A stretch of 45,249 nucleotides of DNA from a bacterium (GCA_017409065.1 JAFQTK010000116.1:1-45249); one strand, 5' to 3'. Positions 14,489-21,904 are shown, counted from the first letter of the stretch. Notes: generated by a model from the letters alone, not told the origin. Translations and numbers: made by a program.

Positions 14489-14668
14489 ATGCTAACAGAG
14501 AATCAAGAAACTAGAATCAGAATGCGAATGGCAAAGCACAAGTATAATATTTCAAAACTTGCATTAGAGTTTGGAGTGCAAAGACCTATTCTTTCTGAAA
14601 TAATTAATCGAAAAAGAAATGATGTTGAAATCGAAAAGAAATTGTTAGAATGGAAAAAAGGAGAATAA
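14489..14668 (+). CDS. Small Cro/CI-type HTH regulator
   Basis: A 59-residue single-domain HTH protein: RIRMRMAKHKYNISKLALEFGVQRPILSEIINRKRN gives the two-helix motif (ISKLALEFGV turn, then PILSEIIN). It is the first gene after the consensus promoter at 14429-14457 and so a candidate autoregulator. The frame is open upstream to a TTG at 14429, but that would place the start inside the -35 box; the ATG at 14489 follows AAAAAGGAG. Confidence 0.75.
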   Translation: MLTENQETRIRMRMAKHKYNISKLALEFGVQRPILSEIINRKRNDVEIEKKLLEWKKGE

Positions 14669-14669
14669 T

Positions 14670-14711
14670 ATGGCAATATTTGAACACTTACACGAAGATA
14701 AAGGAGAGTAG
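14670..14711 (+). CDS. Possible micropeptide, 13 aa
   Basis: MAIFEHLHEDKGE, read from ATG at 14670 after AAAGGAG. Its last codons form the ribosome site of the next gene. The 18 bases at 14690-14707 recur exactly at 21881-21898, in front of another gene. It may be a coupling leader or a remnant. Confidence 0.3.
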   Translation: MAIFEHLHEDKGE

Positions 14712-14713
14712 TT

Positions 14714-15235
14714 ATGATAACCGAAGAAGAACTAATACCACTTATACGAAACCGAGAAACTATTTATTACCTTGACGGATATTACAATGACACCATCAAA
14801 GAACTTAAACTCAATGACGATTTTAGCTTTGGTTATATTGATATAGATTGGAATGCGACTAGATGCCTTAGACAATACCTACATACTTATTATGACGAAG
14901 ATGGTGATGAGTGTTTTGCAAATGAATATTACTTATTTGAAAACTTATACAAAACAAAGAAAGACGCAGAATGGGCAATGAAAATGCACGACAAAAAAAC
15001 AGTGAAATTTCAACCACCAACTTACGAAGAAATGACACAAAACAATGAGTGTTCTATTTACGAGTTTGAGAATTATCAATTATTCACAAGTTTCTTCTAT
15101 AATTATGTGTCTTTGGTTAGGCAAACATTTGAAACCCAAAACATATTGTGCAAAGAAGAACTCACCGAAGAAAACTATACAAAAGTAGTTGAGTATGCGA
15201 AAGGTTTATTTAAAGGAGAAAAAGTATGCAAGTAG
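14714..15235 (+). CDS. Hypothetical protein, 173 aa
   Basis: Acidic protein rich in aromatic residues. The middle has YDEDGDECFANEYYLFENLYKTKKDAEWAMKMH, a helix pattern that recurs in several neighbouring hypothetical proteins here (KTKKDAE, TKEEAQAK, NLADAQKY). Those proteins probably share a small domain in which a strand pair is followed by this short helix. No known function. AAGGAG precedes ATG at 14714. Confidence 0.65.
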   Translation: MITEEELIPLIRNRETIYYLDGYYNDTIKELKLNDDFSFGYIDIDWNATRCLRQYLHTYYDEDGDECFANEYYLFENLYKTKKDAEWAMKMHDKKTVKFQPPTYEEMTQNNECSIYEFENYQLFTSFFYNYVSLVRQTFETQNILCKEELTEENYTKVVEYAKGLFKGEKVCK

Positions 15236-15669
15236 GAGATGTATTTTATTCAGTAATGCAAAAAGATAATTGTCCTTTTGAAAAGCCAAGAATTACAAAG
15301 TTTGTTATTGATAAGATTTTTACTGCTAATTGCACCCACCCTATTGTTGCGACAAAAACTGACAAGTGGGGCAGGCATTATTGTTTTAAGGAAAGTCAAG
15401 TTTACTCCACTTATGAAGATGCAATACCAGAAAAGAATGAGAAACTAGAAAAAATAAGACAATGGGAAAAAGATAGACAAGAGTGGAATGCTAAGATTTT
15501 TGAAGAACAACGAAAAAGAGAAGATTTAGAGAAAAAGCAAATAGCAATAGATGTACTAAAAGATTTGAAGAAATATGCTTGTTTGAAAATATGTTTTGTT
15601 AGTCTTGATGAACAATATAGGTTTTACGATTATATCGATAATAAAATCAAGGAACTGAAAGGGGGTTGA
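15226..15669 (+). CDS. Hypothetical protein, 147 aa, strand domain plus coiled coil
   Basis: The N-terminal half (1-70) is a small strand domain (MQVGDVFYSVMQ ... ITKFVIDKIFTAN ... SQVYSTYEDA); residues 75-115 form a charged coiled coil (KLEKIRQWEKDRQEWNAK ... EEQRKREDLEKKQ). It overlaps the previous gene by ten bases. The VGDVFY start resembles that of 16162-16449 (VGDEFYIIV), suggesting a related domain. Function unknown. Confidence 0.65.
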   Translation: MQVGDVFYSVMQKDNCPFEKPRITKFVIDKIFTANCTHPIVATKTDKWGRHYCFKESQVYSTYEDAIPEKNEKLEKIRQWEKDRQEWNAKIFEEQRKREDLEKKQIAIDVLKDLKKYACLKICFVSLDEQYRFYDYIDNKIKELKGG

Positions 15670-15671
15670 TT

Positions 15672-16133
15672 ATGAAGAGTGCGACAATTAAGCATCTGCA
15701 AAGCCTAATCACAGACGAAACACCGAAAAAGACTTGCGACCTTTTGCAGTTCGCAATTAGGTGTGTGAGAGAGCATAAGGGGGAAGAGAAGGAAGATGTA
15801 AGTATGCTGGTTGAAGTTCTAGGGTACTTGAACGAGAAGGCTGGCACGAAGTATAAGCCAGTGGAGAGCAACTTAAAGTTCATACGAGCAAGACTGAAAG
15901 ATTATTCTGTTGCTGATTTGAAAGCGGTTGTTGATAGACAAGTCGCCAAATGGAAGGGAACGAGTATGCAGATGTATTTGCGACCAGAAACTTTGTTTAA
16001 TGCCACCAAGTTTGAAACCTACCACAACGGGCTTGCCAACGAAAACAAAACCGCCAAGTCGACGAGCAACAGAGAATATGCACAGCAAGATTTCACAAAG
16101 ATGTTCGCAAGCATCGACACCTTGCAGATTTGA
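15672..16133 (+). CDS. Replisome organiser C-terminal domain protein (Phg_2220_C-like)
   Basis: Residues about 45-110 match the conserved C-terminal region of phage replisome organisers: VEVLGYLNEKAGTKYK, LKFIRARLKDYSVADLKAVVDRQVAKWKG, MYLRPETLFNATKFETYHNG. In full-length organisers this domain follows a winged-helix DNA-binding region of about 120 residues; here only about 45 residues precede it, so the DNA-binding part is missing or supplied elsewhere. Probably helps load host replication proteins. ATG at 15672 follows AAAGGGGG; TTG at 15666 is a weaker alternative. Confidence 0.7.
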   Translation: MKSATIKHLQSLITDETPKKTCDLLQFAIRCVREHKGEEKEDVSMLVEVLGYLNEKAGTKYKPVESNLKFIRARLKDYSVADLKAVVDRQVAKWKGTSMQMYLRPETLFNATKFETYHNGLANENKTAKSTSNREYAQQDFTKMFASIDTLQI

Positions 16134-16161
16134 AAATGATAACAGAAGGAGAGATTGAGGT

Positions 16162-16449
16162 ATGAGTAATTTTTTAACTTTTAAGAAAACCCTAAAAGTA
16201 GGAGATGAGTTTTATATTATCGTAAAAGAATGTCCACCTATAATACTAAGTGGAGCAAAAGACAAAGAGTATCACTTAAAGAAAGAAGATTTAATATGGA
16301 AGCCACAAAAGAGAGTTGTGGACTATATAGAGTTTACTTCTGGTGATGTTTATGATGAAGATGAAATGTTGTTGGAAGATAGTTTAGTTAAATTTGACAA
16401 CCTTGCTGATGCTCAAAAGTATTGCGATGAGAAGAATAAAAACAAATAA
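16162..16449 (+). CDS. Hypothetical protein, 95 aa
   Basis: Small alpha/beta protein starting FLTFKKTLKVGDEFYIIVKECPP, with an acidic middle (GDVYDEDEMLLEDS) and a C-terminal NLADAQKYCDEK helix. The VGDxFY block resembles that of 15226-15669. AAGGAGAG precedes ATG at 16162. No function recognised. Confidence 0.65.
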   Translation: MSNFLTFKKTLKVGDEFYIIVKECPPIILSGAKDKEYHLKKEDLIWKPQKRVVDYIEFTSGDVYDEDEMLLEDSLVKFDNLADAQKYCDEKNKNK

Positions 16450-16532
16450 CCCCCAAATTTGCGTTTTAAGGCACTAAAACGAGTTGGGGCGAGCAATTTA
16501 TCGAGAAAGTGACAAACAGCCGTTTAAACGGC
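16450..16532. other. Nested inverted repeats and 14-bp perfect palindrome
   Basis: A nested hairpin has outer arms CCCCAA (16451-16456) and TTGGGG (16484-16489) and inner arms CGTTTTA (16462-16468) and TAAAACG (16475-16481). It is followed by the perfect palindrome GCCGTTTAAACGGC (16519-16532). No T run follows, so it is not a standard terminator. It lies in the only sizeable gap of this unit, after the replisome-organiser region, which fits an origin element, an RNA processing site or an operator. Confidence 0.5.
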
Positions 16533-16575
16533 AAATAAATGCGAAATAAGGGCATATTAAAGTGAAAGGAGAGAT

Positions 16576-17298
16576 GTGAAAGTGAAAAAACATATTGCAA
16601 GTGTCAGTTTTGGCAAAGATAGTCTTGCTATGTTGTTGAGATTACTGGAAGAAAATAAACCACTAGACGAAGTTGTATTTTACGATACTGGTATGGAGTT
16701 TAATGCAATATATAATATACGAGATAAAGTTATAGAAATGCTAAAAGACAAGAATATCAAGTTTACTGAACTAAAACCTAAATGCAACTTTGAATATTGT
16801 ATGTTTGAGAAACCAGTAAAGGTAGGCAAACCAAACGAGCATAAAGGTTATTCTTGGTGTGGTGGTCGTTGCCGTTGGGGAACTATGGAGAAAATCAGCA
16901 CAATAGAAAAGTATTGCGAAAATGCTTACGAGTATGTTGGTATTGCTGTTGATGAACCACAAAGACTTCAAAAAGAGAGAAAAGGCAACAAGTTATTTCC
17001 ACTAGAAGAATGGAATATGACCGAGAAAGATTGTTTATCTTATTGCTATGCTAATGGTTTTGACTGGGTGGAAGATGGCATACATTTATACGATATTCTT
17101 GATAGAGTTAGTTGTTGGTGTTGTGCAAATAAGAACCTAAAAGAGTTAAAGAACTACTACCTATACTTGCCGACATATTGGGAAAAGTTAAAACAACTTC
17201 AAAGTAAGACTGATAGACCTTTCAAGTATAACAAATATACAATTTTTGATTTGGAAGAAAAATTTAAGAAGGAGAAGAAAGATGGCGACATACGATAG
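16576..17298 (+). CDS. PAPS-reductase / DndC-like ATP pyrophosphatase family protein
   Basis: The PP-loop motif SFGKDS (residues 11-16) and VVFYDTGMEFNAIYNIRD identify an adenylate-type alpha-hydrolase of the PAPS reductase family. Cysteines at YSWCGGRC (C95, C99) and CWCC (C180, C182, C183) could hold an iron-sulfur cluster or zinc, as in phage relatives; EYVGIAVDEPQR is also typical. Phage members may act in DNA or nucleotide modification; DndC itself works in DNA phosphorothioation, but no other dnd gene is seen here. Start GTG 16576 or 16582, both near AAGGAG. Confidence 0.8.
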   Translation: MKVKKHIASVSFGKDSLAMLLRLLEENKPLDEVVFYDTGMEFNAIYNIRDKVIEMLKDKNIKFTELKPKCNFEYCMFEKPVKVGKPNEHKGYSWCGGRCRWGTMEKISTIEKYCENAYEYVGIAVDEPQRLQKERKGNKLFPLEEWNMTEKDCLSYCYANGFDWVEDGIHLYDILDRVSCWCCANKNLKELKNYYLYLPTYWEKLKQLQSKTDRPFKYNKYTIFDLEEKFKKEKKDGDIR

Positions 17299-17617
17299 AC
17301 ACAAGATAGTAGTAGGAAGCAAATTAGAAGTGCGAACAGTGCGAAGTGGGGTGGACAAGAAGGGCTTGCCGTACTGGAAGTTCTACACCCCGTACACAAT
17401 GCGAATCAATGGCAACCCTGTCGTGTACAAGCACCTTTGGTGTGTGGTGTATGGTCGAATGCACCCGATTGCCGAAGGGGACTGGGTGGTAGTAACTCGC
17501 ATTTTGGGACACCGAGCCAACTGTCGCCCCAATGATGATGGCGGGATGCAGGTGTTCGAGGACTTGGTGGTCGAAGTGGAAAAAGTGGTGAAGGAGAGAG
17601 ATTATGTTCAAGATTAA
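17282..17617 (+). CDS. OB-fold-like nucleic-acid-binding protein, 111 aa
   Basis: The strand pattern GSKLEVRTVRSGVDKKGLPYWKFYTPYTM, VYKHLWCVVYGRMHPIAEGDWVVVTRILGHRAN, then MQVFEDLVVEVEKVV looks like an OB fold of the SSB type with the usual GDWVxV turn. It could be a second SSB-like or replication-accessory protein beside the one at 11930. Start ATG 17282 follows AAGGAGAAGAAAG; the frame extends to 17246 within the previous gene. Overlaps that gene by 17 bases. Confidence 0.55.
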   Translation: MATYDRHKIVVGSKLEVRTVRSGVDKKGLPYWKFYTPYTMRINGNPVVYKHLWCVVYGRMHPIAEGDWVVVTRILGHRANCRPNDDGGMQVFEDLVVEVEKVVKERDYVQD

Positions 17618-17864
17618 AGAAGAAATTGAATTAAAAGAGTTAGCAAAATTCGGTTTTGAAGAATATAATGGTTATTATGTATTGTTTGGAAATAATCAAT
17701 ACGAAAAGCTTATAGAAGTATTTGAAACTGAATTGTTTATAAATGTTCAACTTTATGAAGATAGATTTTATCAGTCTTATGTTGACGAAAAATGCTTAAA
17801 TAAATTGCTTGGAGTTTTGTTTGACTTGACTTTGGCAGGAATTATCGAAAAGGTAGGTGAGTAG
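17604..17864 (+). CDS. Hypothetical protein, 86 aa
   Basis: Acidic helix-strand protein (FKIKEEIELKELAKFGFEEYNGYYVLFG ... LLGVLFDLTLAGIIEKVGE). AAGGAGAG lies upstream of ATG at 17604, inside the previous gene, which it overlaps by 14 bases. No family recognised. Confidence 0.65.
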   Translation: MFKIKEEIELKELAKFGFEEYNGYYVLFGNNQYEKLIEVFETELFINVQLYEDRFYQSYVDEKCLNKLLGVLFDLTLAGIIEKVGE

Positions 17865-17865
17865 T

Positions 17866-18516
17866 ATGAGCGAAATAGTTTTGAACCCAGACGGCACTAG
17901 CATTTGGACTGATGCTCGTGAGAAGTTGGAAGCCGTTAAGTCGGCATTGAAAGTACACTTGGAGAGAATAGACACCAAAGTCAGAGCAAACGAGAACAGC
18001 CTTTATCCAAGAAAATTAGAAAATTTTAGTAACGCCATTTACAAGCGAATCCAACTTTGCCTTAACAAGTTCCCAATAGTTCCGACTAGATATGCAGTAA
18101 ATGTTGACATATCTGTTCTAAAAGACAACATCGACTGTTTTTACGAAATGGTAGAGTATATTATGAACTACTATGAAGATTTTATAATAACAAAGGTGTT
18201 GTTCGTCAATTTTCTGCGTTGTGAGTCGTATGTCTATAATCAGTTGCTGTTAAGCCCAGACCCTGACATCTTGACCGAAATGCACATACTTGATGAGAAC
18301 TTCGTGAACGAAACCTTGCTTTCAGCAGAAGTCGGCAAGACCAAAGAGAAGAGTTCGTCTATCAGAATGTCCGTTGATGGTGTTGGTCATAATGTGTCGC
18401 TAAAGCCAACATTTGAAGATAAGCCAACTATCAATGTGATTAGTTATGATGTCGAAAGTATTACAAAACGCCTTGAAAATCTAGGCGTGAAAATGATAGA
18501 TAATAAGAAAAAGTAG
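17866..18516 (+). CDS. Conserved phage protein, 216 aa
   Basis: Begins MSEIVLNPDGTSIWTDAREKLEAV, continues as mostly helix through KVRANENSLYPRKLENFSNAIYKR and a hydrophobic core near YEMVEYIMNYYEDF, and ends in a polar segment. I recall similar proteins next to modification genes in gut phages but know no function. ATG 17866 follows AGGTGAG; GTG 17857 is less likely because it overlaps that site. Confidence 0.65.
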   Translation: MSEIVLNPDGTSIWTDAREKLEAVKSALKVHLERIDTKVRANENSLYPRKLENFSNAIYKRIQLCLNKFPIVPTRYAVNVDISVLKDNIDCFYEMVEYIMNYYEDFIITKVLFVNFLRCESYVYNQLLLSPDPDILTEMHILDENFVNETLLSAEVGKTKEKSSSIRMSVDGVGHNVSLKPTFEDKPTINVISYDVESITKRLENLGVKMIDNKKK

Positions 18517-18526
18517 GAGAAAGAAA

Positions 18527-19249
18527 ATGAAAGTATTATTAGCGTGTGAAGAAAGTCAAGCAGTATGTAAAGAGTTTCGTGCATTAGGACACGAAGCATA
18601 CTCTTGCGACTTATACGAATGTAGTGGTGGACACCCAAAGTGGCATATTAAAGGTGATTGTTTGCCGATATTAAATGGAAGGTGTGAGTTTACTACCGAA
18701 AATGGAGATAAGCACTCAATAGATACAAAGTGGGATTTAATAATTGCTTTCCCACCTTGCACTCATCTTGCTGTTAGTGGTGCTAGACACTTTGAAAAGA
18801 AAAGAGAAAGTGGTGTACAAGCAGAAGCAATAGAGTTCTTTTCTCAAATGCTTAATGCTGATTGTGATAGAATTGCTGTTGAAAACCCTATAAACATTAT
18901 AAGTGGAGATTATATAAAAACTTATTATCCTGAATTATGCGAAAAATATGGACTACCAAAGAAACAAAATCAAATAATTCAGCCATATATGTTTGGTGAT
19001 GAGTTTGAAAAATCTACTTGCTTGTGGTTAAAAGGATTGCCACTTCTTCAACCTACAAATATTGTTGGCAAGGGAGAGTTCTTTGAGTGGACAGACAAGA
19101 AAACTGGAAAAGTAAAAAGACAGCCAAAATGGTTCTTTGATGCTTTAAGGACAGCAAAATCAACGGAAGAAAGAAGTAAACTTCGTAGTAAAACTTTCTT
19201 GGGAATTGCAAAGGCTATGGCTGAACAATGGGGAAAATTAAAAAAATAA
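18527..19249 (+). CDS. C5-cytosine DNA methyltransferase-like protein
   Basis: A 240-residue Rossmann-type protein. KVLLACEESQAVCKEFRALGHEAYSCDLYE forms the cofactor-binding start, PPC (76-78) in AFPPCTHLAVSGARHF is the catalytic motif IV and ENP (119-121) in AVENPINIISG is motif VI. It is much shorter than bacterial C5 methylases and has no clear target-recognition domain, as usual for this phage subfamily. It may protect phage DNA from restriction or act in base modification. It shares a unit with the PAPS-reductase-like gene. AGGAG precedes ATG at 18527. Confidence 0.75.
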   Translation: MKVLLACEESQAVCKEFRALGHEAYSCDLYECSGGHPKWHIKGDCLPILNGRCEFTTENGDKHSIDTKWDLIIAFPPCTHLAVSGARHFEKKRESGVQAEAIEFFSQMLNADCDRIAVENPINIISGDYIKTYYPELCEKYGLPKKQNQIIQPYMFGDEFEKSTCLWLKGLPLLQPTNIVGKGEFFEWTDKKTGKVKRQPKWFFDALRTAKSTEERSKLRSKTFLGIAKAMAEQWGKLKK

Positions 19250-19269
19250 AAAATTTCTTTGAAAAACTC

Positions 19270-19299
19270 TTGACATTGATATATCGGTAGTGATATACT
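19270..19299 (+). promoter_or_regulatory. Promoter with operator for the serine-recombinase unit
   Basis: -35 TTGACA (19270-19275), 18-base spacer, -10 TATACT (19294-19299) with an extended TGn. A 19-bp element at 19279-19297 covering spacer and -10 matches the operator at 2998-3016 of the opposite strand at 16 of 19 bases. In this copy the arms TATATC and GATATA are separated by six bases. Confidence 0.75.
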
Positions 19300-19324
19300 A
19301 ATAACAACAAAAGGAGAAATGGTT

Positions 19325-19645
19325 ATGATACAAACGACTCAAAGAGGAACTGGCAAAGAACGCAAAATGTTTGAAGATGGTATTATGTGGGCTAGAGAAG
19401 ATAATTCGGTTTTGTGGATTTGCAGAGATAGAAGAAATAAAAAATCTGTCATACAACGAATATTTGACTGGGTAGATAAGAATCGCATACTTGATATTAG
19501 AATTTGGAAGAACAGCAAAAGTAGTATAGAAAGCATAGTAATCAAAAACTATTGTGGCAAAACTATTACGATTATACCTAGACTTTCAAGAATTAAACCA
19601 GCAACAAAAACAACCATTCTTGATGATTTAATGGGGGATAAATAA
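19325..19645 (+). CDS. Hypothetical protein, 106 aa
   Basis: First gene of the operator-controlled unit. The sequence (MFEDGIMWAREDNSVLWICRDRRNKKSVIQRIFDWVDKN, then IVIKNYCGKTITIIPRLSRIK) suggests alternating strands with basic patches. No family is recognised. ATG at 19325 is chosen because AAGGAG lies eight bases upstream; the ATG at 19319 would be only two bases from it. Possibly a partner or regulator of the recombinase that follows. Confidence 0.6.
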   Translation: MIQTTQRGTGKERKMFEDGIMWAREDNSVLWICRDRRNKKSVIQRIFDWVDKNRILDIRIWKNSKSSIESIVIKNYCGKTITIIPRLSRIKPATKTTILDDLMGDK

Positions 19646-19646
19646 T

Positions 19647-20237
19647 ATGAGATTTGGATACATTAGAGTTTCGTGTGCCGACAAGCAAGAGTTTTTTAGA
19701 CAGGAGTTTGCATTGCAAGACCACCAAATAGAGAAGTTGTATGAAGAGAAGATAAGTGGGACGAAGAAAGCAAGCACTCGCCCAGAGTTCGAGAAGATGG
19801 TCGCTGAGTTGTCTGCTGGTGATGAAGTTTACTTCGAGAGTATGAGCCGTATGGCTAGGTCTATGCAAGACTTAATTGATACTACGAATATGTTAGTAAA
19901 GAAGAAAAAGGTCAAAGTAGTATTCTTAAAAGAGAACCTTACTATTGGTGGCGATAATAATAACGATGCTATGGCGACCTTAATCTTCAACATTATGGGT
20001 TCGTTTGCCCAGTTCGAGCGTGATTTGATTGCAGACAGGACAAAGCAAGGTTTGAAGGCTAGACGAGAACTGCTTGGTGATGCTTTCAAAATCGGCAGAG
20101 AGAAACAATTTGTCGAGCCATCTGTCATTGAAACGATAAAATCACTCTACGGCACTTGCTCTGTTTCAGAAATCCAACGCAGAGTCGGTATCAGTAGGAG
20201 AATAGTTGACAGGGTGATAAGGGAGGAGTGTAAGTAA
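19647..20237 (+). CDS. Small serine recombinase (resolvase/invertase family)
   Basis: A 196-residue serine recombinase. The nucleophile is S9 in GYIRVSCADKQ; the SRMARS segment (67-72) carries the conserved arginines R68 and R71; FERDLIADRTKQGL is the dimer helix, and residues 155-195 (SEIQRRVGISRRIVDRVIREE) form the C-terminal HTH. This is the Hin/Tn3-resolvase size class, not a large phage integrase. It may invert a segment, resolve multimers or substitute for an integrase. No invertible segment with paired crossover sites was seen. Its unit is controlled by the operator shared with the HTH gene at 2724-2978. Confidence 0.9.
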   Translation: MRFGYIRVSCADKQEFFRQEFALQDHQIEKLYEEKISGTKKASTRPEFEKMVAELSAGDEVYFESMSRMARSMQDLIDTTNMLVKKKKVKVVFLKENLTIGGDNNNDAMATLIFNIMGSFAQFERDLIADRTKQGLKARRELLGDAFKIGREKQFVEPSVIETIKSLYGTCSVSEIQRRVGISRRIVDRVIREECK

Positions 20238-20398
20238 TGCGAAGATTAACAAAAAAATTATACAAAAACCAATATATACTAAAGGATATGGGAGAATTTC
20301 CACTTTGTGTTTTTCTATACTCAAAGCAATTTAGGAAAGAAAGAAAACTTATAAACAAACTAGGAAAGATAGAAGATAAAATGGAGAGAATTGTATGA
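20237..20398 (+). CDS. Basic hypothetical protein, 53 aa
   Basis: Strongly basic short protein (MRRLTKKLYKNQYILKDMGE, then FRKERKLINKLGKIEDK). The ATG shares a base with the recombinase stop (TAATG) and its stop overlaps the next start (ATGA). This tight coupling supports expression. Function unknown. Confidence 0.6.
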   Translation: MRRLTKKLYKNQYILKDMGEFPLCVFLYSKQFRKERKLINKLGKIEDKMERIV

Positions 20399-20796
20399 GA
20401 TTATGGCATTTTAGATTATTACCATACTTGCCAGACAGTCAGTTGTTGGCTCAAAAGCGAGAGTGTGATTTGATTTGGAAAGACATACATAACGGCAAGA
20501 AAACAAATCATATTCTTATAAACTATATTTGGGAGTACGATACTTCTAACTTCGTCAGTTATTACTATTTATTACAAGAAGAGTTTAAGAGAAGAAACTT
20601 TAAGTTTAATAACAAGTCGAATTGGGGAACATTTATCTATGCTGACCCTTACGAAAGACACCACAATAACGAATATTTGACAATGTGTTATTGGAACTTG
20701 GCAGAAAAGTACTTGCGAGGTCAAAAGGACTTCACTGCTGATGTTTGGAAAAAGTTGGACGAGTTTTATAAAAAGGAGATGGGAAATAATGGGTGA
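20395..20796 (+). CDS. Pyrimidine dimer DNA glycosylase-like protein
   Basis: Begins MRLWHFRLLPYLPDSQLLAQKRECDLIW, which matches the N-terminus of the Pyr_excise / T4 endonuclease V-related family (MRxWHxxLxPxLPxxQLxxQxRE). In T4 endonuclease V this N-terminal region holds the catalytic centre. The following YIWEYDTSNFVSYYYLLQEEFKRRNF agrees with the TIGR02328-type branch. Probably repairs UV photoproducts or acts as a related glycosylase. 133 residues is the usual length. Start overlaps the previous stop. Confidence 0.75.
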   Translation: MRLWHFRLLPYLPDSQLLAQKRECDLIWKDIHNGKKTNHILINYIWEYDTSNFVSYYYLLQEEFKRRNFKFNNKSNWGTFIYADPYERHHNNEYLTMCYWNLAEKYLRGQKDFTADVWKKLDEFYKKEMGNNG

Positions 20797-21049
20797 ATTT
20801 ATAAAATCAATATTTGAAACACCAGTAAATTTATGGACTTTGCCACAAGAGTTATTTGTATTTGCTATGGCTATAATCATTCTCGTTGCAGGTTACTTAA
20901 TTATATGGGGTGTAATCTCAATTATAGATAGGCTAAAATATAAAGGTTGCACATTAAAAAAGGTTGCACCAAGTCAATGTAATGGTGATTGTAAAGGCTG
21001 TAGTTTTACTAAACATAAAAATAAAAAGAAAGGAGATAATGAAAGATGA
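20789..21049 (+). CDS. Single-pass membrane protein, 86 aa
   Basis: One strong hydrophobic segment (about residues 22-46, FVFAMAIIILVAGYLIIWGVISII) is followed by a basic cytoplasmic tail with a cysteine cluster (CTLKK ... CNGDCKGCSF) that may bind metal. ATG at 20789 follows AAAAGGAG; it overlaps the end of the glycosylase-like gene by eight bases. Function unknown. Confidence 0.6.
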   Translation: MGEFIKSIFETPVNLWTLPQELFVFAMAIIILVAGYLIIWGVISIIDRLKYKGCTLKKVAPSQCNGDCKGCSFTKHKNKKKGDNER

Positions 21050-21822
21050 GTAAAACAATAGAAAATCTTAAAAATGGTAATTATGAAGTGGTTGACAATC
21101 AAGGTGTTTCGGTTACAAGGAATTTTGTAGAGTGTTTAGAAAAAGAATTTGCCGACCTAGAAGCAAAACTTGCTGAGAGTGAAAAAAAGAATAGAGAGTT
21201 ACACACAGCAATAAATTTAAGCATTCCAAATCAAATTGCTATGAAAGATGAAATTGATAGATTACACACTTGTGTAGATAAAAGAATTGGAGAGTTAGTT
21301 GAAGAAAATACAGAACTCAAACAGCAACTTGCAGAGAAACAGAAAGAAAAAATTGAATATACAGACACAATTAATTTTGTAGAAACAAGTGAACCAGATA
21401 TTGTAGCAAATGAACTTGACAGATTAAATCAGCAACTTATTTATAAAGAGAAAGAACTAAACGATTGGAAAGATGGAACCATTATTTGTAAATGGACTGA
21501 TGCTGAAAACAAGGTTAAAGATTTGGAACATCAACTTGCAGAAAAAGAAGAACAATTAAACTCAGCACAAGTAGGAGAGCAATTTGCCTTGAAATGTTGT
21601 AAAGAAGCAGAAGAGCAACTTGAAAAACAAGCAAAAATTCATTACAAACATCTTAAAGAAAAAGACCAAGACAAAATCTCGTTCTGCGTTAAGCATCTAA
21701 CTGAAATTAGAGAGTATGTAAAAGAATGCCAATCACTTGATACGACAGAAGGTAAAGTAAGGCTTGATATTGCTAAAAAGATTAGATTAAAAATAGAAGA
21801 ACTTAAAAAGGAGATGAAATAG
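21046..21822 (+). CDS. Coiled-coil protein, 258 aa
   Basis: Long coiled coil over most of the length: LEKEFADLEAKLAESEKKNRELH, ENTELKQQLAEKQKEK, DRLNQQLIYKEKELNDW, DLEHQLAEKEEQLNSAQ, EEQLEKQAKIHYKHLKEKD. The N-terminal 30 residues (NGNYEVVDNQGVSVTRNFVE) are globular. Common in phages as a scaffold-like or unknown protein. Starts within the previous stop (ATGA). Confidence 0.7.
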   Translation: MSKTIENLKNGNYEVVDNQGVSVTRNFVECLEKEFADLEAKLAESEKKNRELHTAINLSIPNQIAMKDEIDRLHTCVDKRIGELVEENTELKQQLAEKQKEKIEYTDTINFVETSEPDIVANELDRLNQQLIYKEKELNDWKDGTIICKWTDAENKVKDLEHQLAEKEEQLNSAQVGEQFALKCCKEAEEQLEKQAKIHYKHLKEKDQDKISFCVKHLTEIREYVKECQSLDTTEGKVRLDIAKKIRLKIEELKKEMK

Positions 21823-21823
21823 T

Positions 21824-21868
21824 ATGGACACAAGCGATTATGCACCAATACCTATAAGTTATCTATAA
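21824..21868 (+). CDS. Possible micropeptide, 14 aa
   Basis: MDTSDYAPIPISYL from ATG at 21824, ten bases after AAGGAG. It precedes the second copy of the 18-base repeat (21881-21898). Mentioned because the arrangement parallels 14670-14711; real expression is uncertain. Confidence 0.25.
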   Translation: MDTSDYAPIPISYL

Positions 21869-21904
21869 ACTAACCCACCAACACGAAGATAAAGGAGATA
21901 AAAA

